A stretch of 64,000 nt of DNA from Schistocerca nitens. Lineage: Eukaryota > Arthropoda > Insecta > Orthoptera > Acrididae. A program made the position numbers and the translations under genes. Under the pieces are notes generated by a model, which saw nothing but the letters and a program-made list of their open reading frames with translations, did no database searches and was not told the origin of the DNA. How positions within the stretch are numbered: position 1 is the first letter of the stretch; every line of letters starts with the position of its first letter. Below, in pieces: positions 31,181 to 39,342 of the stretch. The stretch spans positions 348,016,650 to 348,080,649 of the forward strand of contig NC_064619.1 of the NCBI RefSeq assembly GCF_023898315.1, written 5' to 3'.

Positions 31181-33748
31181 GGGGATACGGAATCGGATTT
31201 TGGGTTAAAAAATCGAATTTTTTTTATTGGCGTATTATATTCTGCCATGTTTCCTCTTTAAAATGACGTATCATACATAGCTCTACTACAATTATAACTA
31301 TTTTATTTTTATATATTTGTGAGATCGGGTATTGCGCTTTAGTTATACACGTCTCTCGTGGCTGACCATGAACTTTTTGGCAGTACCTTTAAAGTGACAT
31401 GAATTCAAATATCCCGGTTTCCAGCGACTATTTATACACTAGTTGCCCGAAAATGTTTCTCTCTGGTTTCCTCAAGTTACTCTTTGACTTTGTGGCGGGA
31501 CTGTTTTGTAAACAGTGTGATATAAGAAAGTAGTTGTTGTTGAGTTATTTCGTATTTAGTGCTTCATTTTTCGCAGTGAAAATGCCTAGAGCTAAAGCAA
31601 AAGTATTTAAAAAGCGTGTGAACTGGCAAAAGAAAAGAAATAATGATTCATTAGCAAAGCAAAGCAGTTCATCATCATCACTGTTGGAAAATGTGAATCC
31701 ACTTATTACTGATTTGCCGAACGAACTTACACCAAATGAAAACAGTGCTTCTCATAAAAAACTAAGAGATTTGGAAGAGAAATATAATTTACTTGATAGA
31801 GGGAATGAAGTTTTTGAACTCATTGATACGAATATATTGTGTGAAGCTCTTGAAAACAGTTTGTGCTGCAAAAAATGTCATGGAAACGTTTCTCTGAAAG
31901 TAGAATCCCATGTTGGCCTGGCTGCCCAGTTTAATTTAATATGCAGTGTTTGTAAATACAGCTGTAAGTTTCCAAGTTCGGTTTCAGTAACTGTAAATAA
32001 TGGATACAAGAAAACTGAACTTTATAGTGTAAATATTAGGTTAGTTTATGGATTGCGAGCAATTGGTAAGGGCAAAGCAGCTGGTGATATGCTATGTGGT
32101 GTTCTAAATCTTCCAAGTGCACCTTCAAAGTTTGAAGCTTACAATTATGTACTAGGATCTGCAGTTGAAGATGTAGCACAGAAGTCAATGCAGGTTGCTG
32201 TGGAAGAAGCAGTGGAAGAAAATGACGGCAGTCGTGACCTCACAGTGGCGTTTGATGGCACGTGGCAGAAAAGGGGCCACACCTCCAACAATGGTGTTGT
32301 AACAGCAACTAGTGTTGATACTGGCAAGGTTATTGATGTTGCAATAATGTCTAAATACTGTAGGTGCACAGGCAGGCTGAAAAATGAACACAGTGATGAC
32401 TGTATTGCTAATCATTATGGTAGTAGTGGTGGCATGGAGGTTGCTGGGGTGAAGAAAATTTTTCATCGCTCTTCACAGTGGTATAATGTTCGCTATGTCA
32501 AATATCTGGGAGATGGTGACTCTAAAGCATTCAAAGAAGTTTTGGAAAGCAAACCATATGGGAACAGTGTAAATATAAGCAAACTTGAATGTATAGGACA
32601 TGTGCAGAAGAGAATGGGTGCCAGGCTGAGAGGGTTAAAATCAGTTATGAAAGGGAAAAAACTAGATGATGGGAAAACCTTGGATGGCAGAGGAAGATTG
32701 ACTGATTCCATAATAGACCACATTCAGAACTGCTATGGCCTTGCAATCAGGCAAAATACAGGCAATCTTGAAGAAATGAGGAGAGCTATATGGGCTTTAT
32801 ATTTCCACACCGCATCCACGGATGAGCATCCACAACATGGTTTGTGCCCCAAAGGTGAAAACAGCTGGTGTAAATACAATAGGGGACTAACAACAGGAGA
32901 GAAATACATTCACCACCACAGTCTACCATCAGCCATCATGGCAGAAATAAAGCCCATTTTCAGAGATCTGGCTGACAGAAGTCTTCTGATGAAATGTCTT
33001 CACGGAAAAACGCAGAACCCCAACGAGTGCTTGAATAGTGGGATATGGCATCGTCTCCCAAAAACAGTGTTTGTCGGAATTAATACACTACATTTTGGTG
33101 TGTATGATGCTGTGGCAACCTTCAATCTTGGAAATATAACTAAATGCCAGGTCCTTCAAAAGTTGGGTATGTGTGATGGTTCCCGTACGGTACGTGCTAT
33201 GTTCTTTTTAGATCAGCACAGACTAAGGCATGCTGATAATATAATCAAGACATTAGTGAAAAGAGCAAGACAGGTGCCGAGGGGTGCCAAAAGAAGACTT
33301 GAAGATGATTATGAAGACTGTGAAGGGGGTATTAGCTACGGATCAGGAATGTTTTAATCTTCTTTCTCCGTTTCCCGTAAGTTTACTTTTTACTTCATCT
33401 AGGAACATTATCTCAGGTACTGGTCAACCTAGAAGTCTGAAATTTTTATGACGTAGTGACATAGGTCCCTATTACATAATGAAACAACGATTTTTTAATT
33501 ACTTGATTTACAAAAGACTTAGGGGTGATAGTCTAGTAAAAAGGGATGGAAAAAATTTACTTAAAAATAAATGTACAATATCTCTGTAAGAAAATACTTT
33601 GACAATAAACTGTTGTTTCAGTATTGTTGTAACATATGAATGCACATACAGTAAAATTTTTACCTCTCTGTCTCCAGTAGTTTGTGAGAAAATGTTCCCT
33701 ATAGTAGGCATATATTAACATTGCGGGGATAGGTGATTCCGTATCCCC
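31181..33748 (+). mobile_element. Kolobok-like DNA transposon, TTAA target
   Basis: 2568 bp with 14-bp perfect terminal inverted repeats GGGGATACGGAATC (31181-31194 and 33735-33748) and exact TTAA TSD (31177-31180, 33749-33752). Removing it restores the LTR. One gene occupies the centre on the plus strand. TTAA targets are used by piggyBac and Kolobok. The transposase type (below) argues for Kolobok. Confidence 0.88.
31582..33357 (+). CDS. Kolobok/Mutator-type transposase, intact 591 codons
   Basis: Cut-and-paste transposase with an uninterrupted frame. I chose ATG 31582 (MPRAKAK) because it begins a basic N-terminus. An in-frame upstream Met at 31534 would add 16 hydrophobic residues. Features: Lys/Arg-rich start (1-20), a zinc-ribbon-like pair of CxxC motifs (Cys96/Cys99 and Cys121/Cys124), then the RNase H-like catalytic core: first Asp225 in AFDGTWQKRG, a Cys/His cluster (Cys260, Cys262, His270, Cys274, His278), second Asp in LGDGDSKAF (Asp311 or Asp313), the C-x-x-H motif CIGH (337-340) shared by Mutator and Kolobok families, and a probable Glu482 in TQNPNECLNS. 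A basic stretch lies near 560-572. All candidate catalytic residues are present, so it may be active. Family name is inferred from TTAA and C-x-x-H. Confidence 0.85.
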   Translation: MPRAKAKVFKKRVNWQKKRNNDSLAKQSSSSSSLLENVNPLITDLPNELTPNENSASHKKLRDLEEKYNLLDRGNEVFELIDTNILCEALENSLCCKKCHGNVSLKVESHVGLAAQFNLICSVCKYSCKFPSSVSVTVNNGYKKTELYSVNIRLVYGLRAIGKGKAAGDMLCGVLNLPSAPSKFEAYNYVLGSAVEDVAQKSMQVAVEEAVEENDGSRDLTVAFDGTWQKRGHTSNNGVVTATSVDTGKVIDVAIMSKYCRCTGRLKNEHSDDCIANHYGSSGGMEVAGVKKIFHRSSQWYNVRYVKYLGDGDSKAFKEVLESKPYGNSVNISKLECIGHVQKRMGARLRGLKSVMKGKKLDDGKTLDGRGRLTDSIIDHIQNCYGLAIRQNTGNLEEMRRAIWALYFHTASTDEHPQHGLCPKGENSWCKYNRGLTTGEKYIHHHSLPSAIMAEIKPIFRDLADRSLLMKCLHGKTQNPNECLNSGIWHRLPKTVFVGINTLHFGVYDAVATFNLGNITKCQVLQKLGMCDGSRTVRAMFFLDQHRLRHADNIIKTLVKRARQVPRGAKRRLEDDYEDCEGGISYGSGMF

Positions 33749-34086
33749 TTAACGATAATAATACGGCGGCAAGACATGCGCGTGTGACACAAGTTACAAG
33801 AGACAAGAGAAGAATGAGTAACTGTTCATCGAGAATATCTCGTACATCAAAAAAAAAAAAAAAATGTGTAAAAGTGTTCTTCTTCTGTCCGTTTTTCGCG
33901 CCGCGGTTTTCAAAGTCAATAACTCACTGCATCTCTGACGGCGCTTCGACAATAAACAAGTTACGTCACAGGTCGTTCACCTTTTACATTCTCGCAACAT
34001 TATTTGCTAACTGTAGCTGTTGCCGAGCGACTGCTCGATTAGTGAATGATTTAAAATGATAAGGCAATCACATAATGTTACAAACT

Positions 34087-34871
34087 TTTCCAGCAGAAGG
34101 CGTGGTTTTGGATTTTTTTTCTTGGGTGAATTTGCATGATGCCACTCCATTGATTGCCTCTTCGTCTCTGTAGAAAAATGATTGAGCCATGTTTCATTAC
34201 GTGTAATAGTTCTTCCAAGAAATTCATCTCCACCATTCTCGTACTGTTCGAAAAGTTTGCTGCATACCGTTTTTCTTGTTTCTTTGTGAGCCACTGTCAA
34301 CATCAAAAATGGCTCTGAGCACTATGGGACTCAACTGCTGTGGTCACAAGTCCCCTAGAACTTAGAACTACTTAAACCTAACTAACCTAAGGACAGCACA
34401 CAACACCCAGCCATCACGAGGCAGAGAAAATCCCTGACCCCGCCGGGAATCGAACCCGGGAACCCGGGCGTGGGAAGCGAGAACGCTACCGCACGACCAC
34501 GAGATGCGGGCACTGTCAACATCCTGGGAACCCACCTGGCACAAATCTTTCTTAACGCCAACACTTTCAGTATTCTGCAAACACTTCCTTCCCCTATCCC
34601 AATATAGCGTGACAATTCGTTCACTGTGATGCGTCTGTCAGCAGCCACCAATTCGTTAACTCTCTGCACATTGTCTGGAGTGTGTGCAGTACGAGGCCTG
34701 CCGCTGCGAGGACAATCCTCAATATTTCCATGCCCGCTTTCATCACGTAACCTGCTTGCCCACCGACTATCTGTACTGCGACCTACAGCAGCATCCCAAT
34801 ACACCTTTTTCAATCTCTTGTGGATGTTTCCCACTGTCTCGTTTTCGCAGCACGTCAAGTGTAGCAGCCAT
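34087..34871 (-). pseudogene. mariner A transposase, N-terminal half
   Basis: Start ATG at 34869-34871 (MAATL). Helix-turn-helix region GNIHKRLKKVY and STDSRWASRLRDES; linker CPRSGRPRTAHTPDN; second HTH RRITVNELSRYIGIGEGSV; WVPRMLT. After the SINE it continues with the block that should hold the first catalytic Asp, but it reads RNETWLNHF where mariners have GDETWVHHF: Asp is Asn (codon 34196-34198). A frame change lies near 34820. Dead through several lesions. Confidence 0.9.
34305..34510 (-). mobile_element. SINE with Gly-like tRNA head and common tail
   Basis: Minus strand: GCATCTCGTGGTCGTGCGG (A box), GTTCTCGCTTCCC arm, B box GGTTCGATTCC near 34446-34456, CGGCGGGGTCAGGGATTTTC, then the CTTAGGTTAGTTAGGTTTAA tail core shared with class II-headed SINEs, ending AGTGCTCAGAGCCATTTTT. 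Exact 13-bp TSD CACTGTCAACATC at 34292-34304 and 34511-34523. Its head also occurs at 43191-43456 with a different tail. Confidence 0.93.
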
Positions 34872-35034
34872 CTTGAAGATATGCAGTGACGTCGCTACTC
34901 ACGGGAACAGGTTGAACTAAGTTTGATAACAAGCGGGAAGGATGTATCTACACACTGTAAAACTTTCACACATACAGAATGAAAACTGTATTTTTACAAA
35001 AATAGTGTGCATTTCTTTTGGAGTGACACTCATA

Positions 35035-35929
35035 CATCCCACCGCCAGACACAGAAAAGTAGCTGGCAGTACCCACGGCAACATGTGGAATTCCTTTTTA
35101 ATCCATTTCATCAGATGACGATGATGTGGAAGTACATCTTAAAAGGACACGGCTGAAATGGAAGTAGCCACAGTTTATTATTGTTTTTCCTTCTTATTCA
35201 TGTTTTATATTGTCACTTTTAGAGGCTCTTCCACTGTTATTCTGAAGATGGAAGCTTGTTCTTCGAAACACCTAAATTCTAGAAACTTTACACCGTCTTT
35301 TGAGATAACATTTCAACAATAATTTTAATAACTATGATATCATATCCATCAAAGTTGAGCAGTATCGAGTACAAACCAAAAATTACCACTGTGACACGTT
35401 AATAACAGGTAACCTAACATTAGCTGATTTTGAGACTGCTGTAGGAACTCTATTTTTACTGTAATAAATCAATTTAAATGTGGCAAACTGTACACTGAAC
35501 TCTGCTTAAAACTTGCAGACCAAGAGGCTGTGGTCGATATACAGAATTACTCCTTGACGTTTCGTCCGACTGCAGGAGACATCAGAGGCTGAGGCAAAAC
35601 GACAACTGAAACCACCAAATAGGTCGGGGTTCCCCAAATTCATCAAGTCGCTCAGAGAGCACCCTTTCCTGTTAAGTAAAGGCGATTGCATAAATATCTA
35701 TGGGTGAAGCAATCGTTATTGTTTATCAGCAGTCACTGTGTCATTTTCTTGGCACAAATCGACAACTTCCCCTATTCTGTTCAAAATTGTTACGAAGACT
35801 GTGAGTCTCCGTGAACCATTTTCACATGCGCTCACGATAATGCGTTGCGTTTACAAAAACACTCATCTCACTGATTTTTATGTCATGGTATTAATCTCGG
35901 AAAACTTCTCCTGATACCATCGATTAGTT
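35035..35929. other. Unassigned sequence right of mariner A
   Basis: No clear feature. The part from about 35500 may be further decayed Penelope-like sequence, because it lies directly downstream (minus strand) of the fragment below, but I could not read motifs. Confidence 0.4.
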
Positions 35930-36340
35930 AATATGGGTCAGGAGGCAGATCCTTTTGTGTTCAGATAAGAGGGTGGTAATGTATGCTTGCCGGCAACGAT
36001 GCTGAATTTTCTGTAACCTAGGCGTCACTAATGAATGCCGTACTTCCTTCGTAGTTGCAAATTTTTCTTTTATCTTCTTGATGGGTCGTTTCTATCCCAT
36101 ACTTTGGTACCACCTTCCCAAACCGATCCGCAATCCTGTTAAGAAACGGGCGTTTGTTTGCCGTCGAGCCTAATTAGGCCTGGGTTTTTCTTTCCCAGAA
36201 CGGACTGCTCGATCCATCTCTTTCCTGGAGAAACTATTTTTCTTGAGAGCCTCACATAGCTCATTCAGTTCATCTCGTAAACAAAGGGCCTTGAACCTTG
36301 AATTCGATGGCCCCTCCAGTGCTTGTTGCATCATCCGAAG
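35930..36340 (-). pseudogene. Penelope-like element fragment (GIY-YIG region), degenerate
   Basis: On the minus strand, consecutive blocks resemble the RT-to-endonuclease linker of Penelope-like retroelements: SFSRKEMDRAVRSG near 36230, then FLNRIADRFGKVVPKYGIET near 36090-36150 (usual form LPYxxGxTDRIGRxLxKYGIET), then IKKIKEKFATTKEVRHSLVTP and a broken GIY-YIG core (LQKIQHRCRQAYITT in place of VYKIPCxCGxxYIGTT) near 35960-36080. Frame changes between blocks. The reverse transcriptase is not found. Confidence 0.55.
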
Positions 36341-36685
36341 ATGTCTCCCGTAGACAGCCTCTCAGCCTGAAAGTTTTAACTGACGTAAACATCTGCCGTA
36401 TAAGCCTACACTGCATGAGTAGAGTGAAATTTAAATACAAATACGAGTGGCTATTGAAATATTATATTCCGATCGGTGATTAAAAATAATCAAACGTTTG
36501 AAGCTCTATGGCACTAGCATGGTTGGAGAATGGCACTGTATCGGTCACGTTGTTTCAGTCAGTTGCCTTTTGCTCTCGTCAGTGTATAAGTAGTAAGGCA
36601 CTGAAAGTGATGACCTTATCACGTCTCCTTCTAATTGCGGGGTACTTTCTCTCATTCACAGCCTGTTTCTTTCTGCGTCGTGGTG
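36341..36685. other. Unassigned sequence
   Basis: No feature recognised apart from the TSD at its right edge. Confidence 0.4.
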
Positions 36686-36699
36686 CTTTAAAATTCTAT

Positions 36700-37030
36700 A
36701 ATAAATAATAAAGCTCCGTCTTGAGGCCACAAGTGGCCCTTCCGGGACCGTCCGGCCGCCGTGTCATCTTCCGAGGAGGATGCGGATAAGGAGGGGCGTG
36801 TGGTCAGCACACCGCACTCCCGACCGTTAGGACGGTATTCTTTGACCGAAGCCGCTACTAATCGGTCGAGTAGCTCCTCAATTGGCATCACGAGGCTGAG
36901 TGCACCCCGAAAAATGGCAACAGCACATGGCGGCAGGATGGTGACCCATCCAAACGCCGGCCACGCCCGACAGCGCTTAACTTCGGTGATCTCACGGGAA
37001 CCGGTGTAGCCACTGCGGCAAGGCCGTTGC
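36700..37030 (-). mobile_element. 5S rRNA-derived SINE
   Basis: The minus strand starts with about 100 bp like 5S rRNA: CACCGGTTCCCGTGAGATCACCGAAGTTAAGC and TTGGATGGGTCACC, which include the 5S internal control region. It continues into an unrelated body (GGGGTGCACTCAGCCTCGTG) and ends in a TTTATTATTTATTA tail. Exact 14-bp TSD CTTTAAAATTCTAT at 36686-36699 and 37031-37044. The 5S part is incomplete at its 3' end and fused to the body, so it is not a 5S gene. Confidence 0.93.
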
Positions 37031-37044
37031 CTTTAAAATTCTAT

Positions 37045-38404
37045 GACATCACAAATTTTTGAGAAGCGCTTATGAAACTGAAGTTCAATCCAAACAATTG
37101 ACGCTATATGGTTACCGAAGAAAACATTCCCGTTTACGACAATATGTGACCACATACTGAGACTCGAAGGATAAATGCTGACTTTTTGGTTTGGATTTTT
37201 TTCAGCAGCCTCCCTGTAATCCGTGCTTGGTACCAAATGACCTTGATCTCTTTCCCAATATAAGGGCCTGGATAGCTACTCATCACTTCATGATTAACTA
37301 TGAGCTCAGGGATGCTGTCAACTGACTGAAAATCTACATGACTTTTATGATGAAGGAATAAATAAGCTGAGTTTACGGTACGGCAGATATATGAATCTGG
37401 GTGGGGACTATTACTGTCAATATGAAAGTAAAGACGGTGTGTCCAAAATTTTATGTATTTTGTAATAGTCAATAATTCTGGTATTACACAAATCCGACTG
37501 GGCACGATTTTCCATCCCATTGGGTATTTATCCACAGTGGTTGGGGAATTATGCACTTTAGAAGGAAAGCTTTCATTAAAAATACATGAATGAAAATAAC
37601 TCAACTGAAATTATCTGTCAGATTCTGTTGGGTAATTTAAAATACGGAATATTATTTAAATAATAACTCTTGATGTTTAATAACTTTGAATTTTCAAATT
37701 TTAGCAAACTTTAGAATGTTCAATTCTTAAATAATCAGTTATTACAAACATCCTCTGTGGGTGTCTTTTTAAGTACATACAGTAAGGTTCCAAGCATAGC
37801 ACCCAACTGTAACAAAATTAACAAAATTCATTGTCTTTACTTCTTTGTCAACAGATGCGGCATAACCCATGAACACAGATACTACTTGTAGGCTGCAATT
37901 TCAACTGGTAGTCATAACAATGGTCTTAGACATCATCACAGGTGCTAGAAACATTAGATGCCTCCGATGTCTCTAATGTTTCCTTTTTACTTCTGGTTTG
38001 CTTTATGTCCTTTTCTTTCTGCTCACTAAAGCACCTACGTACAGGTTTCTCAGTCTTGTTCTTCAATCAAATATGTCTATCTTTTCACTCTTGGCTTTCT
38101 TTTTCATTTCAGTTTCCCCAAATTCTTTCTTGCGAGGTCGAGCACCAGTTGTATTTCAGCGCACTAATACTGTCTGCCCTAGGACAGTAACGGGATCACA
38201 TTTTATATGTTACGCTGTTGTATTTAGGATGTGAACTCATACAAAGATACAATGAACTACGGGTTTTAACAATATAGTCTGATAAAAGTTAATCAGTAAT
38301 AATTGTAAGCTTACGTTCTTTTCTTTGTGTGTTGAAAGTATCAAGAAGGTCGCATGCTTTTTTTGCCTCAACCCACGTATGCCACTGCCCATATGGCGCC
38401 TCTC
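37045..38404. other. Unassigned sequence with one orphan frame
   Basis: No repeat recognised. A 156-codon frame on the minus strand (37134-37604) is described separately. Confidence 0.4.
37134..37604 (-). CDS. Orphan open frame, 156 codons
   Basis: The product is rich in His, Ser, Ile, Tyr and Pro, with stretches such as PELLTITKYIKFWTHRLYFH. No signal peptide, membrane segment or known motif. Adjacent to the 5S SINE insertion. In 64 kb of AT-rich DNA one such frame can arise by chance. It could also be a piece of an unknown transposon or an exon. Confidence 0.15.
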   Translation of the reverse strand: MSYFHSCIFNESFPSKVHNSPTTVDKYPMGWKIVPSRICVIPELLTITKYIKFWTHRLYFHIDSNSPHPDSYICRTVNSAYLFLHHKSHVDFQSVDSIPELIVNHEVMSSYPGPYIGKEIKVIWYQARITGRLLKKIQTKKSAFILRVSVCGHILS

Positions 38405-38414
38405 TTCTGGTTCA

Positions 38415-38614
38415 CCGGCCGCTGTGGCCGAGCGGTTATAGGCGCTTCAGTCCGGAACAGCGCTGCTGCTACGGTGGCAGGTTCGAATCCTGTCTTGGGC
38501 ACGTATGTGTTAGCACTCCCAAGGTTATTTACGTTTAAGTAGTTCTAAATGTAGGGGACTGATGACCTCAGATGTTAAGTCCCATAGTGCTCAGAGCCAT
38601 TTGAACCATTTTTA
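38415..38614 (+). mobile_element. SINE with class II tRNA head
   Basis: Head CCGGCCGCTGTGGCCGAGCGG, B box GGTTCGAATCC near 38480-38490, tail ending GAGCCATTTGAACCATTT. TSD TTCTGGTT at 38405-38412 and 38615-38622. Confidence 0.9.
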
Positions 38615-38622
38615 TTCTGGTT

Positions 38623-38789
38623 TCTGTTTGTTATGTGCAGGACTCAGAAAGCAGGATTCTGCTCATTTGTACAAGATGAGCACGTACAGTTGCGGTTGGC
38701 CCAAGAAAAGAACTCTCGACCAATTTTGTTCGGTATTTTGCTGGCTTACGGCAAATACGAGTACGTCATTATCTCATCTTCGTAATATT
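38623..38789. other. Probable upstream Penelope-like remnant
   Basis: Short stretch before the readable GIY-YIG region. No clear motif. Confidence 0.3.
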
Positions 38790-39342
38790 ATGTTTGCTGT
38801 GTCTGTACCTTCTGCCAGAAGGGACGTCGGATTTGTCCCCCTCCGTATCCGATGGAGTCCTCGCTCCATGCGGTTTCCGCCCAACACAGAAAACGCTTGC
38901 ACTATTCGGTTCCTTGAAGGATGACTTGGTGCTCTTGAAACCAGTTGTTTATCGTATTCCATGCAAATGTAATGCATGCATCGGGTAAAGTATGCAGACA
39001 ATCACAGAGAGGTGCAAGCACCACATAATACACAATGAACTTAAGCAACTAACGAAATCAGCGGTCGCAGGACATTGGATGCCTACAGGGGGCCAGATGA
39101 ATTATGAAGAAACGGAAGTGTTCGCACAGATATCGTCGTTTCGGGACTTTGTTCTAAAGGTGGCTACCGAAATACGAGTGACCGACGGACTGGTCAACAG
39201 AGACAGTGGATTCACTGTCAGTAAAGAGTGGGAGCCAGAAAGAAACACTATATGTTCCCATCCCAGTTCACTGTGTCACGTATCATCACAATGGTCACAC
39301 CACCACAGTATGGGACGGACGGAGCGAGCTAACATCCCCTAA
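38790..39342 (+). pseudogene. Penelope-like element, GIY-YIG endonuclease fragment
   Basis: Plus-strand frame with blocks in the order typical of Penelope-like elements: GFRPTQKTLALFGSLKDDL (end of the RT-side linker, 38871-38927), then VVYRIPCKCNACIG (the GIY...YIG core, 38946-38985), TERCKHHIIHNELKQL, KSAVAGHWMPTGGQMNY, the region EVFAQ and a closing block with EIRVTDGLVNRDSGF near 39170-39215. A stop (TAA, 38986-38988) directly follows the core where Gln (CAA) is expected. The first residue of YIG is Cys. GIY-YIG nucleases nick DNA for target-primed insertion. The RT is missing, so this is a 5'-truncated dead copy. Confidence 0.8.

Larger units (their letters stand above)
15171..34082 (-). 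mobile_element. Gypsy-like LTR retrotransposon 1 (minus strand, internally deleted)
   Basis: An 18.9-kb span including two later insertions (LTR element 2 at 18602-26198 and a Kolobok-like element at 31181-33748). Its own length is about 8.7 kb. LTRs start TGTAAC on the minus strand. TSD is AACT. Order on the minus strand: 5' LTR (30516-34082), Lys-type primer-binding site, leader, broken gag, part of protease, the integrase C-terminus, a long non-coding 3' region and the 3' LTR (15171-16168). Reverse transcriptase, RNase H and most of integrase are missing, so the copy could move only with helper proteins. About nine substitutions separate the LTRs by eye over roughly 1 kb. Confidence 0.93.
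30516..34082 (-). repeat. 5' LTR of LTR element 1, interrupted
   Basis: About 995 bp of LTR (30516-31180 and 33753-34082) split by a TTAA-flanked DNA transposon. Nearly identical to 15171-16168. The insertion breaks the LTR that should hold the promoter. Confidence 0.94.
34083..35032 (-). mobile_element. mariner transposon A, 5' half (split)
   Basis: The other half of 14599-15170. It ends at 35032 with the inverted repeat (minus strand TGAGTGTCACTCCAAAAG), followed by TA. A SINE is inserted at 34305-34510. Confidence 0.93.

Noticed and set aside
31177-33752. piggyBac element
   Set aside because: TTAA fits, but the transposase has the C-x-x-H motif and Mutator/Kolobok-type blocks and lacks the piggyBac signature.
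34368-34580. Frames running across the SINE in mariner A
   Set aside because: They mix SINE and transposase sequence and are created by the insertion.
36900-37030. Genuine 5S rRNA gene
   Set aside because: The 5S part is incomplete, fused to an unrelated body and tail, and flanked by a 14-bp TSD.
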